In this document: positions 10,209 through 22,196 of the stretch, in pieces
Layout of the letters: each line of letters begins with the position of its first letter
Position numbering within the stretch: position 1 is the first letter of the stretch
From: Cryptomeria japonica
Lineage: Eukaryota; Streptophyta; Pinopsida; Cupressales; Cupressaceae
Direction of reading: 5' to 3'
NCBI RefSeq assembly: GCF_030272615.1
Contig: NC_081409.1
Coordinates: forward strand, 875,244,594-875,308,593
DNA length: 64,000 nucleotides
The notes under the pieces: model-generated
Databases searched by the model: none
The model's input: the letters and a program-made list of their open reading frames with translations, nothing else
Told to the model about the DNA's origin: nothing
Translations under genes and position numbers: made by a program

Positions 10209-10985
10209 TGTATATGGTGAAAATGGATAACAATAATAACGATATTGAAAGGTTAAAGGAATTCAACCACAAAACCCTAGCCTAACAACAACAAAGATCC
10301 ACCATAACATATGAAGATTACCTAAGACAATGCAAATCAAACGAAATCACAAAGATTATAACATCACATGTCCAATAGGGTTTGAATCTCCATTCTTCCT
10401 ATCTCCATTGATCTTGTTTGATGTATTTGCTCTCAGATTTTATGTGCACAAGAGCTCAACAAAGAACGAAATGTGGTTGCAAGTAGGATCGCATATGCCA
10501 AAAGCGTAGTGTAGTGAAGTGCATAAATTGATTAGCCAGGGTTGATAATGAAGGAAGTATCCTCTTATATAGAATACACTATATGAAATGGAGGGATAAG
10601 ATTAAGAGGTGTAAAAGGAGGTCGGCTATGATTAGAGGGTAGGTAAAAGAAATAATAAAATAATGAAAGGGGTAGGTAGTGTATGAATTAAGAGATGAAT
10701 GACATGTGTCATGGGTAGAAAAGGTTAATGAATTAATTAAATAAATAAAGATTTATTTAATTAATAGAAGAAGTGGGATAATTAAATAAATAAGATATTT
10801 ATTTAATTTAGAAAAAGGAAAATTTAAATAAATAAATGTATTTATTTAAATGAGAAATAAGGCTAGAAGAGGATAAATGAATTAATTAAATAAATAAAGA
10901 TTTATTTAATTAATAGAAGAATTAAGCTTAGATAATTAAATAAATAAAATTATTTTATTAGACTGGACAATTTTGGGTGTCTACA
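10209..10985 (-). repeat. 5' LTR of the inverted element (about 777 bp)
   Basis: Read from 10985 leftwards it begins TGTAGACACCCAAAATTG and ends TTCACCATATACA, a close relative of the 8887-9614 LTR. The two form an inverted pair separated by 594 bp. The outside flank at 10986 starts GATAT, the presumed target duplication. Confidence 0.85.
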
Positions 10986-11376
10986 GATATGATTCTATTT
11001 TCTCCTAAACAAGATGTTCAACCTAATTCTCCAAGACACAAAATGTTTAAAACAAATGATGGTTCAAGTTCTATTTCTATTATAGCTCCTATTCTTATAA
11101 ATCTTGATGAAGAAATAGGTGAAATGTTCTTATTGATGAAAATGTTGATCCTAATATTTCTAATGATGAATATGAATATATTGACGTTGACAATGATTTA
11201 TCTGCAAAATTTCTAAAAGCATTAATCCTAGCTCCTAGTAATAAACAAAGTGACTCATCATTAGAGCATGGTCCTTGTTTGGAACTTGTGATAGCTTCAT
11301 CTACTATGCTCGATGTGGCTCCTCTTGCATGTTGTCCACCTTCCTGAAATAATGATCAGCAAGATCAAGGGGAGGA
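10986..11376 (+). mobile_element. 3' end of a truncated LTR element upstream of an LTR-like segment
   Basis: Short open stretches on the + strand (for example FSPKQDVQPNSPRHKMFK) resemble the tail of a retroelement polyprotein but match no domain I can name. The segment ends in a purine-rich run AAGGGGAGGA at 11367-11376 followed by TGATGTGC, a plausible polypurine tract and LTR start. Evidence is positional only. Confidence 0.35.
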
Positions 11377-12894
11377 TGATGTGCTTGATTAGCCTCATGA
11401 GCACTGTAGATTTTCTTTCTCTCTCTTCTCTTGCTTATTTGTGACATTATTCTACTTGCTCATGTTATGCCCTGCATATCTAGTCCCATCATTTTCATTC
11501 CCATAAAAATACGGGTCCCCTGTTTTTGGTTTTTGTCCTTTTCTGTTAGTTTTCCTTTGTTTTTAGTTTTTTCTTTGGCCACCTTGGGAACTCGGGTTCT
11601 CGAACTCTCGAGGTGACCTTTTGTTAGTTTTGAGTGTTTTGTTTGGAAGTTTGGATTTCTGAATTCCCAAGTTCGTGTTTGCTTTGTTTTAGAACATCAC
11701 TTCGGAAGTCTGGGACCCTAGGATCCCAAAGTGGTTGTTTGTTGTTGGGAGTTATCACCTCGTAGGTTCGAGTTCCCGAACTCCCGAGTTGGTTGTCCAT
11801 TTTGTTTGTTTGTTGCCCAGAACCCTAGAAACCTGAGGTTTCGAGCCTGTTGTCTGTGTTGCACTTTAGAAACTTGGGTTCTCGAGTCCCTGAAGTCACA
11901 TTTAATGAGTCTTGGTTGGGGGTATAAATAGGGTTGGGGGTATAAATAGGGTTGGAGGTCATTTTTGAGCTCATTTGTGCACTCATTCATTTGAATCCAG
12001 AGCTATGACTTGACATTTTCGCACTCTCACACTCCCGGTCAAGCATCGCCTTCATTCTTCGTGCCGGGCAGGTGGATTTATTGCCTTCCTTGGTCGGATT
12101 TGTGTGTCTTTTAGATTAGATTTCATATTTTTTAGTTTTGATTTTTTAGGTTTTTCTTGTTTTATTTGTTTTTCTTTAGTTTTTGGTTTGGTACCCTAAC
12201 CTCGGGATCTTGTGCTCTCGAAGTTCCGTGTTAGGGGTTTTAACTTTCGTGTTATTTTGGAAACTCGGGTTCTCAAGTTCCCGAAATGACAGTCTTAGGG
12301 TTTGTTGTTTTGTTTTCGTACCACTTTAGAAAATCTGGTCCTCGAGTTCTTGAAATGATAGTCTTAGGTTTTTTGTTTTAGGTTAAACTACTTCGGAAAC
12401 CCGGTCCCCGAGTTCCCAAGTTAGTTTCTTTTGGCATGTCTTTTTAACTTGGAACCCCGTAGTCCCGGGGTCCCAAGCTCCTTTTTCTGTTCCATTTTTT
12501 TAGTTTATTGGGACTTTGGTTTTCCAAAGTTCCGTGTTGCATTTTAGAGTCCCACCCCGCAACTTCAAGACCCCAAAATCCTGGGTTTGTTTTCATTGTC
12601 AAGGTCTCACCAGTTCGGAAACCCGGGTTTCCAAGTTCTCAAAGTGGTCTTCTTTTGTTTTTTTTTGCAAGTTCGGTATCCAAAACCCAGGGTTTCAAGT
12701 TTGTTAGTTATGTTAGAGGTCTTAGCTCAGGACCGTGGACTTCCAAATTCCTAGGTTTTCTTTGTGGTTTTTGTGTTTTCTCACCTCAGAACAGTAGGAT
12801 CTCGGAGTCCCGAGGTGAGTTGTTTTTGCAGTAATTTTTCTTTGAGTAGTGTTTGATGTTGGATTGGTTTGTTTTATAGGGTTATCTTTGTTTG
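11377..12894 (+). repeat. LTR/leader-like segment with duplicated TATA box and palindrome array
   Basis: It begins TGATGTGC after a purine tract. Two TATAAATA boxes stand 18 bp apart at 11923 and 11941 in a duplicated GGGTTGGGGG context, a strong-looking core promoter. On both sides (about 11583-11900 and 12190-12830) lie roughly 17 diverged copies of a near-palindrome, consensus-like TTCGGAAACTCGGG...CGAGTTCCCGAA, every 60 bp or so. The segment ends with a pyrimidine-rich TTTTATAG resembling a 3' splice site just before an ATG at 12895. The far LTR boundary could not be fixed. Confidence 0.5.
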
Positions 12895-15800
12895 ATGGAA
12901 TCTTCCCGAAAGACAAAGGATCTCAAAAAGTTGCCTATCATGATGAAATGTTAGTACCAGGGGCAAACATATGCCTCCAAGCTGGAGGATACTATCCAAT
13001 GGGTCACAAATACAGAGATAGGACACATAGAGCTCGAGGATATAGAAAGACAATTGGAGACATCAGGACTAGATGCAGAGTATAGGAGGATCAAGAGATC
13101 CGATTTGGTAGAGGTGATTGTTTTCCCATAGTCAGCACGAGCACCAAAATTCATAATGAAAGTTGCACATTTTTATAACCCTGATACAAGGTAATGTATA
13201 GATGCTAATGGGAGATCGATGATTGACTTATCACCAAATATGTTGGCCTTGGTGTTTCAGATTCCCACTAGAAGGGAAGTATTGGTTGAAGGGGAACAAG
13301 ATGGTGAAAGAGAATCAAACCAAAATATGAGCCAATGCAAGAAAAGAATGAATCAAGAATGGCTTGAGGAGGAGAGAAAGACATGCTTAAAAGCAAATGA
13401 AATTTTGAGGTGGGATTTCAAAGAACCACAAAGATATTAATCATAATGCTTAGCAAAGAATTCGGTAAACCTTCATGCAGACACTTTTCAACCATGGATG
13501 CTCTCATTCATGCTAACAATTTTGGATGGACGATGGGTATTATGACTGAGCTCAAATTTTGTCAGATAACATTAGAGACCAGCTTAGATAAGTGCATAAT
13601 ACAATCAAATTCTTCTTCACGTCTTATGTTATTTTGGTTGCAACTAGATACAGTCAATTTCCAAGGCTACAGACCAAGGGCAGATTGGGTGAATAAAAAG
13701 GACAAAATATCGTATGAGAATATTATACACAATTATCATTGAAAGAATCTAGGTTACATTATAAGAGAATCAATGACGCATTCTTGTTTCTTGTTACTAT
13801 AAGGTTAATAGGTGATATTGGATTTAGGCTAAGCAAGGAGGCGATGTAGCTAGTAAAGAAGTGGGGGTGTTGGTTTATACAAAATTACCGATCTACTTAT
13901 TTGAGAGTAAGTGGGTTCACCAAAGAACCGTTTTTGTTGCCTAGATATTGTACAAATAGAGTGATTTTGTTGGAGTACGCAAGATAGATGGTGCACCTGC
14001 AGAACTTACTAGCATCAAGACATAAGACAGGTATTACAGCTGAAGACTTCCATTTGAATGTATCATACTTGTCATGCTAGAAAATTCATGTGGCAAAGAC
14101 TGCTGAGCAAGAATTGCAATATCTATAGCTAAAGCCTTTTAATTATTCAAGACAGTTTTATGATCCATATAATAAATTAAAAGGACTAATGCCAAAGGTA
14201 TATGAAGGACATTAGCCTTCTCTAGAGGATTTTTGGGTCAATCTTCAGGATAGTTTTGAGGCAAGGGAGAAATATTATCATCGCCTCACTGTTCCACAAA
14301 TAAGAGATTTTGGCATTGAAACTAATATACCTAAACAATTGCATGATGGTGGTATTTTGTTAGATCTTGTGTACAAGGAGACATGGATAGATAAGAGGTC
14401 ACTCCCTCCAATCAGATGGTCACAACAAGAGGTAGTAGATATTGATACAATTTCTCAAGCGATAATAGATAGAACAAGAAACTGGTTAAGTTTGAGGATT
14501 AAACCAGATGCTTCCAAAGGTAAACAAAAGAATATCCCTACTGATAATCCTCAATCTAGGGTACATAAGGAGTATACAAGAAGAACTAGATTAGAGTCAA
14601 GGAAGAATACCTTTACAGATCTTGATGAGGAAGCTGAAATTCCTTTGACTACACAAGAACTGAAACAGAAACTAGATGAGAAAATAAAAGAAGCAGAATA
14701 TCTGGTGAAGCAAGCAAGCTTGGGGATTACAACGGGCCTAGGGGCCAAACCACAAGTGGAGATTCATCCTGTTAGGCTTTCTATTGAGGGTGTTACAACA
14801 ATGAAATGACAAACTTCTCAAGAGGCTCAACCCTCTAGTGCCTCCACTGTTGGTACAACAACTACTACTCCTACTACTATTGCTACCACTACGACCACAA
14901 CAACACCAACAACCACATCAACTGCGTCTGTTGTTGTAACTACTTCAACACCACCTCCACCACTGGCTACAACAACTGTTACTCCATATTTAGTTTCTTC
15001 ACAGATGCTTGCACCTACAATGACTCCTACAACTGAAACAATAACTATTTATAATGTGGAGTCTGACTTAGACCAAGAGGAGGCTGAGCCAACACCAAAT
15101 AAGGTAGAACCAAAGAAGAGAAACATAATGACTCCTTCTAGTACGAAGAAACAAAATGAGCCTATTGTACAAAAAGTATCAGAACTTTCACATGTAGCTC
15201 CTATGGATGTAGATGATCAGGGTTTGCAGGGGCAACAGTAGGATGAAGAGGAGGAAATTGAGCAAAAACAAGCTAAAGAGCATGATGAAAGGTTGGTTAT
15301 TACTCCATAAGATGTAGAAAATTTGTTGAAATATATAACAAGTGGAGATAAGGAACAACAAAGTCAAGAGCCAACTAAGGACTTCAATGAGCAAGTGAGC
15401 GAGAAGTTGGAATAATATCAGCAACAGCTGGATACTAATGGTGCTCTATAGGAAAACTTGGCTCAACAAGTGCTTCAACAACAACACCAACAACAAATTT
15501 CTATACTAGTGCTTCCCACTCAGGAAGAAGTCCAAGCTCCTCTGGATACACAGGTTGAAGAAGAAGAGAAAAATGAGGAAGAGTCATTACATGAAGCTGA
15601 AAGGGTGACTAGACAAATAACAACCGAAGAAGGGAACATAAATGAGGGAACACCACAATGGTTAACCTTCACTTTTGATAAGAAACAAAAAGTAGTGCTG
15701 CCTAAACTCACATTCCAACATGCCATTACAAAGGAGCCAAAGAAAATAAAGAAGGCTAAGACAATTCACCATTTGTCTAGAACTGGCTTTGGTGAGGTAA

Positions 15801-16786
15801 TTGTTGATATTGTAGCTCCCGTGGAGACAGAAGGAGAGGGCCCTTCAAAATACCAAGTGTCACGGGTCAGGATGGGAAAGTAAACAAAGTGGGGAGAGCT
15901 TGCTACTTTAGAGTTTTCTACTGGCACAATAAGGAGTAGAATAGAGAAAGAACATAGTTCCTAACTGCAGGTAAAGGCATAGTTAGATCAATATAAACAA
16001 TTGCTTGTGGAAATGGGGAAGCCTTTGGATTCAAGAACATATGACATGTTTCCTTCCACATCATCATTTCCAGAAGGTGATGTAAGAACTTTGATTGAAA
16101 TAAGGAAATAAACTATCACTACAAAGTCTTGGGCAAAAGAGAATGTTTCAAAGGTAAGACTTTTCCTACAACATACAACAGGTATTTATGAAAAGATCCT
16201 CAAAATGAAGAAAGCAATAAGAGATTTTTCAACAAATTGGGAAGTGAGGATCAAAGGCTTCTCTAAGCAATATAGAAATTTGAATAAGATATTGGCTTTG
16301 GGTGAAGAAGTGATTATGAATGAAGATTTTCTAGGAGGAGACAATTTGGGTAGTTTACAATCTTGCATTTTTATAATAGAAACTAAGATAGAAGTTTTTG
16401 AGTAGTGTAAGTCAAATATATTAGAAGCCCATGCTCCTCTTTTGAAATAGCTTGGTAAATATGATAATTTTGTGAAGAATCTACTAGGGGCATATGGTCA
16501 TGACATTTTGAAAGACGGTCATCTGAAGGAAGGTGTAGTGTTGGATCAATGGGATCAGTACGTAACTCATCATTTTGCACCTACAACGGAGTTTAATTCG
16601 GAGTTAATGGATAGGTACTCATTTTTTACTTCTAAGTGTATACATGCGGAAGGAGTAATTGATAAGTTGGTTAGTAGATGGGAGCAGACAAAGCAAACTT
16701 TGAAGAAGTCTGAGTTCCGGGTTTTGTATGTTGTTGATCCTCCTGTAGATACAATTGCATGTTTTTTAGTAACTACAAGAGCTTAA
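12895..16786 (+). pseudogene. Long degenerate ORF of unknown function in an LTR element
   Basis: The ORF starts at ATG 12895 (MESSRKTKDLKKLP) after a splice-acceptor-like TTTTATAG. It reads in frame 1 of 3 to about 13437, shifts near 13410, is scrambled to about 13900, and then follows a single frame (about 13870-16786) with roughly ten stops. Recognisable stretches include LSPNMLALVFQIPTRREVL, YRPRADWVNKKDK and LLASRHKTG. It then has a Thr/Pro-rich low-complexity linker (about 14835-15000), an acidic Gln-rich coiled-coil-like part (about 15240-15640) and a C-terminal part ending TIACFLVTTRA. No RT, integrase, protease or zinc knuckle is seen. Polarity matches the LTR at 18534. It may be a non-pol ORF of a Tat-type element; I do not recognise the family. 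Confidence 0.5.
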
Positions 16787-18516
16787 AAATAAGTAAATGA
16801 TGAACACATAGTTACCATGCATGCAATTTTGAGAGTTTTTTGAAGATATTTTTGGTTGCCACCAAAGCTGAGAGTTCAACTGTTGTGCAACATCAACTTT
16901 AGTTTTTGGCCAAATTTTGCATGGCTATAATGGTCAATTTTGGGAACACATGTTTTGTAGTGATAGTTAATTAGTAGTTTCACTGGAGTTTAAGGCAGAG
17001 ACTTGTATGTCAACCGTGACCCCTTGCTTTTGTAGCACTTAATTTAGATAGTTTTAATTCCTATAATTTAGGACATGAAACTCTATAAATTAGAGATTTT
17101 GATTCATTGTAATGGTCCACGAATTGATGATTTGAGGTCCATTTTAGAGATTCCATTAGAGATTTTATGCAGATTTTAATAAGTTTGGAAGATTTTGTGA
17201 TGCTCTTTGAAGTTTAATACAAAAAGCAGCTTGTGGATTGCCTGATCTACTTGTGTGTTCTATATGGTTATGGTCTTTGTGATTTGGTAACTTCTATCAT
17301 TTGAATTAGCAACTAGTTCTTTTGGATGCTTTATTATTTTATGAATCATATTGCGAATGTAAATGGTATATGAGGATTAAGTTGATAGGGCAATTATTGG
17401 TTGAGTGATATTCATTTCCGTTGGTGTGTGAAGTTGTCTGAATTTATATGGTTATTGTGGCTCGTTGTTTGAATGTTGATTTAGTGATATTGATGATATT
17501 TGGATTACAAAATTCTAACCATGTGGATCATTCAATTGTTATTGTATCGATTTTATTGTTATTTACTTGTTCCCCTGATCTCTCTTTTGTTGTTTATTTT
17601 GAGAGAATCTAAATCAAAAAATACAAAAAAAAGAAGGTAATTCAAAGTTGTTTCAACCAGAAGGTCCCTTGACAGGTACAATCACATCAGCCACTGAGCT
17701 TCCCATCACCGTCAAGACCCGACTATAGAGACCTTGGAGTAGTTAGCTTCCCAAAACTTACTGCTTTTCAGGAGAGGTGGTGAGTGTTCACATAAATTAC
17801 CTGACTATTGGTGAGTGTGTCAAAACACCCATCAACAGTTCCCCTATTCTTCTATTTGTTGTCCCTAGTGTTGTCTACTTGAGGACGATGCAAAGCATTA
17901 AGATCTCTTTTGGTCTCTTCCATGTTGACTCAAAAGACACATGTTTTCCCTTCTTCCACAGTGGTTTCCTTTCTTTGGGGAGTGAGGACAATTATATGCA
18001 CATATATATACATGAGTTATCATAAAAAGCATATTGACTCCAAAGTTAGGTGAAACCACCTCGTGTTTTGTACTTTGTGTTCATTATCCTTTGATTTATC
18101 CTCTCTTGGGGGATAAATTATTAGGATAGTGTGCTTGTCCCTTTGGGTGTACCCTACCTTAAAACAATTGCTCCTGACAAGGCGTGTGCAATCTCTTTAA
18201 CGTGGGGGCATACACTTCGCTAATGATTCTCTCTCTTGATACTTAAAGTTAATTAGCGAACTTTGTCTTTTCTTTGTAATTTTTGGTGCTTTTTCTTTAC
18301 ATGACTCATAGTAAGAGAACCTTACTAGTTGTAGTCATGGTTCTCTCTTTCTATCTCATGATCTTCCCTTTTAACTTATCATTGAAGTCGTAAGATCTTA
18401 AACTCCACAGGGGGCTTGGTGTATCTTGCCTCTTTGATGTGGTAAAAGTCTTTCAATTTGAATTCCTTGTACTTTACCACAGTATTTGCATAATCTCATA
18501 CTCCCGCTAAAGTGGG
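16787..18516 (+). other. Non-coding 3' region of element E3
   Basis: This stretch runs from the end of the long degenerate ORF to a polypurine tract and has no credible ORF. Its last 130 bases resemble the region just inside the 3' LTR of E2 (mirror strand, 23804-23935): both have a GGGGGCTT stretch, a CTTGTACTTTA stretch and the run CTAAAGTGGGGGCTAAA before TGTAGC. That similarity places E3 and E2 in related families. Confidence 0.5.
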
Positions 18517-18533
18517 GGCTAAATGTAGCATCC
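18517..18533 (+). promoter_or_regulatory. Polypurine tract of E3
   Basis: CTAAAGTGGGGGCTAAA stands directly before TGTAGCATCC. The same 17 bases, on the other strand, flank the 3' LTR of E2, which has verified boundaries. Confidence 0.75.
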
Positions 18534-19560
18534 TAAAATTGCACCCCTTGTAATTTTCGACCATATTTGGGTCTTCGCCTTAGTGTTTGCACCCCTTGAC
18601 TTGATCAAAGACCTAATTATGCTCACACATGTCAAAAACTTTATTTAGCTCAATAATGAACCCAACTGCCACCTTGATCCTGCCCCAAATTAGGGCACGA
18701 CCAGGGCATGGCTCCTTGGTCCCCCTTAATGGGGACCTATCCTTGGGACCCTCCCCTTGACCAATCTCTAAATTGAAGTGGGAAAAACCCCTCCATGTCT
18801 GCTCAAGTCAAAAAATTAATTCAGTTTTCACTTAGGAAAGTATATAAGAGGGATTTCCCCTCTCATTTGAACATCCACGATCATCCACAATCATTATCAA
18901 GCATTCAAGAATTCAAGAGAAATTCAGTATTTTCAGTCTTCCTTCAAGCTTTGGAGAAACAATAGAGTCAAGATTTTGAGCATTGAAGAGGAGATCATCA
19001 TTTTAATTCATGAAATCATAATTCCATGTGGAGGCAAGCAAAACTTCACAAGGAGGTATAAGCATTTCATTTTTAGTCAATTCAACATCTCCTCAAAGAG
19101 GAGGATTTCTACTTTCAGTCATTTCAATTACATTATTTCAACCGCTTGGTTAATTCCAAAACCAAGGTTTGACCTAAAGGCAAACCCCTATTCCCAACAC
19201 ATTTCCCTTTCCTTCTATGTGCAGGAAGCAGGTGCGTAGTTTTACCTCTGGAATTAAACTTTATTTGCAGAGACGAAAAAACCCTCAAAGAGGTATAACC
19301 AAAACTTCACAAGGAGGTATAAGTATTTCATTTTTAGTCAATTCAACATCCCCTCAAAGAGGAGGATTTCTACTTTTAGTCTTTTCAATTACATTATTTC
19401 AACCACTTGGTTAATTCCAAAATCGGGGTTTGACCTAAATGCAAACGCATATTCCCAACACATTTCCCTTTCCTTCTATGTGCAGGAACTAGGTGCATAG
19501 TTGTACCTCTAGAATTAAAATTTATTTACAGAGACAAAAAAACCCTTTTAGATGTGCGAA
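18534..19560 (+). repeat. 3' LTR of E3 with internal 261-bp tandem duplication; right end uncertain
   Basis: The start TGTAGCATCCTAAAATTG is fixed by the polypurine tract. A TATATAAG at 18841-18848 is a good TATA box. From 19042 a segment of 261 bp (AACTTCACAAGGAGGTATAA...) is repeated once, at 19303. The two copies differ by scattered substitutions. No matching 5' LTR occurs in the window, and the 3' terminal CA plus target duplication could not be located, so the end is approximate. Confidence 0.65.
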
Positions 19561-19659
19561 AAGTTCGAAGGAGCAAGTGGGTGGGCGACCTGGTTCAGAC
19601 ACACAATCCTTGCTACTTTTGGCAGATTTCATAGAGTAGCTCCGAATCATATTAAACTA

Positions 19660-21230
19660 TTGGCAACAATAATGAAGGAAAAATTGAGAGGGGGGTGAAT
19701 CAGTTTTCACCAGATTAACAAACTTAACCTCAAATACAAATTTGATTAACCGTGACAACAACAAAGATAAGAAAATTGATACCACCACACACAACACCAA
19801 GATTTTAATGTGGAAAACCTGGTTAAGGGAGAAACAACGGTGGGAACCTACCCACACTAAGATGATAATCTACAGTAGTATGTGAAAATAATTACAATGG
19901 GGAATGCACATGCATTTAGGATCACTACCTAGAGCTCACTGTTCAAAATACAATAACTCGGAATGCTACAACCCTCAAGGAAGGTTCACTACCTTACAAG
20001 GAAGCCTCACTGACTTACAAGATATTTGGACAACAATCTAGAATCAAATGAACTAAAAGAATAGCATCTGCAAATTCCTGATGACAGTCTCAGTTAAGCA
20101 CATTTGTTTTCTCTGCAACACTCCAATCTCTGCTCAATCATAATATTGAAGGATGTATTCTCTTGTTTGTACCTTTACCATTCTTTGATAATGCAAACAC
20201 AACATCGATACACAAATTTACATGACTATATCACCTATTTATATGATTCATCAACCTTGACTACAAGGTTGGCCAAACCCTCATCTCACAATTAGAAAAT
20301 TACATCACACGATACAAAGATCGACCACCAGATCAAATACATGACATGACATGCACCCAAACCAAATACTCAAACATGGAACACCATCGAAAATCACGCC
20401 AAGATCAACCACAACACGCTACACCACCAAAATACCATATAACATGAAGAAAATCACTGAATCATGAAAATCACCAAAAAATTGCACAATAATCAATGTA
20501 GATCGTCAAAACAAATAGAACATAATTAGGAAACACTAGCAAGCACATTAGAATCATTTGTAATAGCTGCACTAACACCACTTATCAAATCTTCATCAAT
20601 CAAAATTTGAAACTCAAGAACACTCAAACATCAGCAATTGTCACGAAGAAAGATAAGTTGTGGAGCACCAAATCATGAACCATTTGAAATAAAGATACAC
20701 AAGAACATCCCAAACGATCTCTCAAAATCTCAACTCAAGATTTGATCACATTGAAATATATCAGAGGAAATACCAAACTTAGAACAACCAAACTGTAAAC
20801 TGGATCATATGATATGATCAATTAAGCTCCCGAACCAATGAAACCAATACAAAAGCATGTAATGATACTAGAAATACTCCATATACCAAACCATGATCCC
20901 AATAAACCAATATGCAACCACCAGAGAAATAAATCATAGGAGTATATTGACATCAATGACAACAACATATCCTAGTAGCAGCAATGTCCAACATAAACTT
21001 CTCAGATCCAGGTGCACGAGGAAATCCCAAGTCTGTAGCTCACCGTTTCCTCATATTTGTCTTCATTTCCAGCACTTAGTCTTAATTCAACTATTCAAAT
21101 TACAAAAGAGGGTCAAACATATTCCATTTCGATCAATCCACTTAATATTCAATCCTAATCTAATTAGTGACTAAATCTAGTGGATTTACCCCCTCTTTTG
21201 AATGTAAAGACATCATCTCCCCAAAGAAAA
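19660..21230. repeat. Non-coding repeat-like segment bounded by G-run and C-run motifs
   Basis: The segment starts near ATTGAGAGGGGGGTGAATCA and ends near GATTTACCCCCTCTTTTGAA, which are imperfect reverse complements. The interior is AT-rich without ORFs and contains a GGAAAACCTGGTTAAGGGAG stretch (about 19813) of a kind seen near copia-type LTRs. It may be an old LTR-element fragment or intact leader of the copia element downstream. I see no genes. Confidence 0.3.
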
Positions 21231-21349
21231 ACTAGGTGATTTGGTGATTTCTCCTTCATTGTTGCAAATTACCAAGTCACCTAATTTTCCTCTTTACACT
21301 TATTTTGGATCATGATAAAACAAAAAATGAGAATATCCTCTTGTTAAGG

Positions 21350-22196
21350 GGCTGAAACAAAGTTTACTATCCGTAAGTTAGCTTTGTGATCAAGGACACG
21401 CTGTGACATTTCTTCTTAAGGGGTGTGAAATAAAAAATGATGGAAAACTAATTGCAGACGCCTATAGAAAATCAAACATTCTTTACATACTTAAAGAGAT
21501 TGATAGTGAACTTTGTTACATGGTTCAAGAAGATGAGAGTTGGTTGTGGCATAATAGATTAGGCCATTTAAATTTTGACAATTTGGTTAAAAAAAGTTGC
21601 AAGGGAGTAGTGAGAGACATACCAAAGTTTTCAAAACCCACAAATATCATTTGCAAGCAATGCCAACTAGGAAAGAAAACTAGAGTAAGTTTCAAATCAA
21701 AGGAGTATCCAACATCAAAACTATTAGAGCTCATCCATACAAATCATTGATGATTTCTCTAGAATGACTTGGGTTGCCTTTTTAAAAGAAAAGTCTGAAG
21801 ATCTTTATAATTCTAAAGCTTTCAAAGAATTAGTAGAGAATGAATTAGATTCTAAAATCATGTTTCTTAGATTAGATAGGGGAGGAGAATTCAATTCTAA
21901 TGAATTTGAAGATTTTTGTGAAAAACATGGGATAAGAAGACAATTTTCAGCATCAAGATCTCCACAACAAAATGGAGTTGTAGAGATAAATAACATTAAC
22001 GGTTCAAGAAATGGGTAGAGCCATGTTGAATGAATCAAAGGTAGGCAATATTTTTTGGAAAGATGTAGTTCACACAATAATTTACATCTTGAATTGTGCA
22101 CAAATTAGGGTAAATAATGACAAAACACCCTATGAGTTATGGAAAGGAAGACCTACAAGAATCAAGCATTTTAGAGTCTTTGGTAGCATATGTTAC
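21350..22196 (+). pseudogene. Ty1/copia polyprotein, left part (GAG-pre-integrase and integrase)
   Basis: Copia-type sequence appears in three frames. First is a pre-integrase/zinc region (SWLWHNRLGHLNFDNL, then CKQCQLGKK), frame 0, to a stop at 21750. Then integrase core (DRGGEFNSNEFEDFCEKHG, SPQQNGVVE), frame 1, 21764-22018. Then core end (NGSRNGSE-like overlap, ILNCAQIRVNNDKTPYELW, HFRVFGSICY), frame 2. The last codons run straight into the E2 insertion at 22197 and resume at 33968 after removal of one GTTAC copy. Gag and protease are missing. Several stops and frameshifts make it a pseudogene. Confidence 0.85.
22192..22196. repeat. Target-site duplication of E2, left copy (GTTAC)
   Basis: GTTAC at 22192-22196 matches GTTAC at 33968-33972 exactly. 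Removing E2 and one copy restores continuity of the copia reading across FGSICY...RRDEEELGKF. Confidence 0.92.

Noticed and set aside
15188-15424. Hydrophobic minus-strand ORF resembling a membrane protein
   Set aside because: Complement of the Gln/Glu-rich coding frame; Leu/Phe richness is a codon-complement effect.
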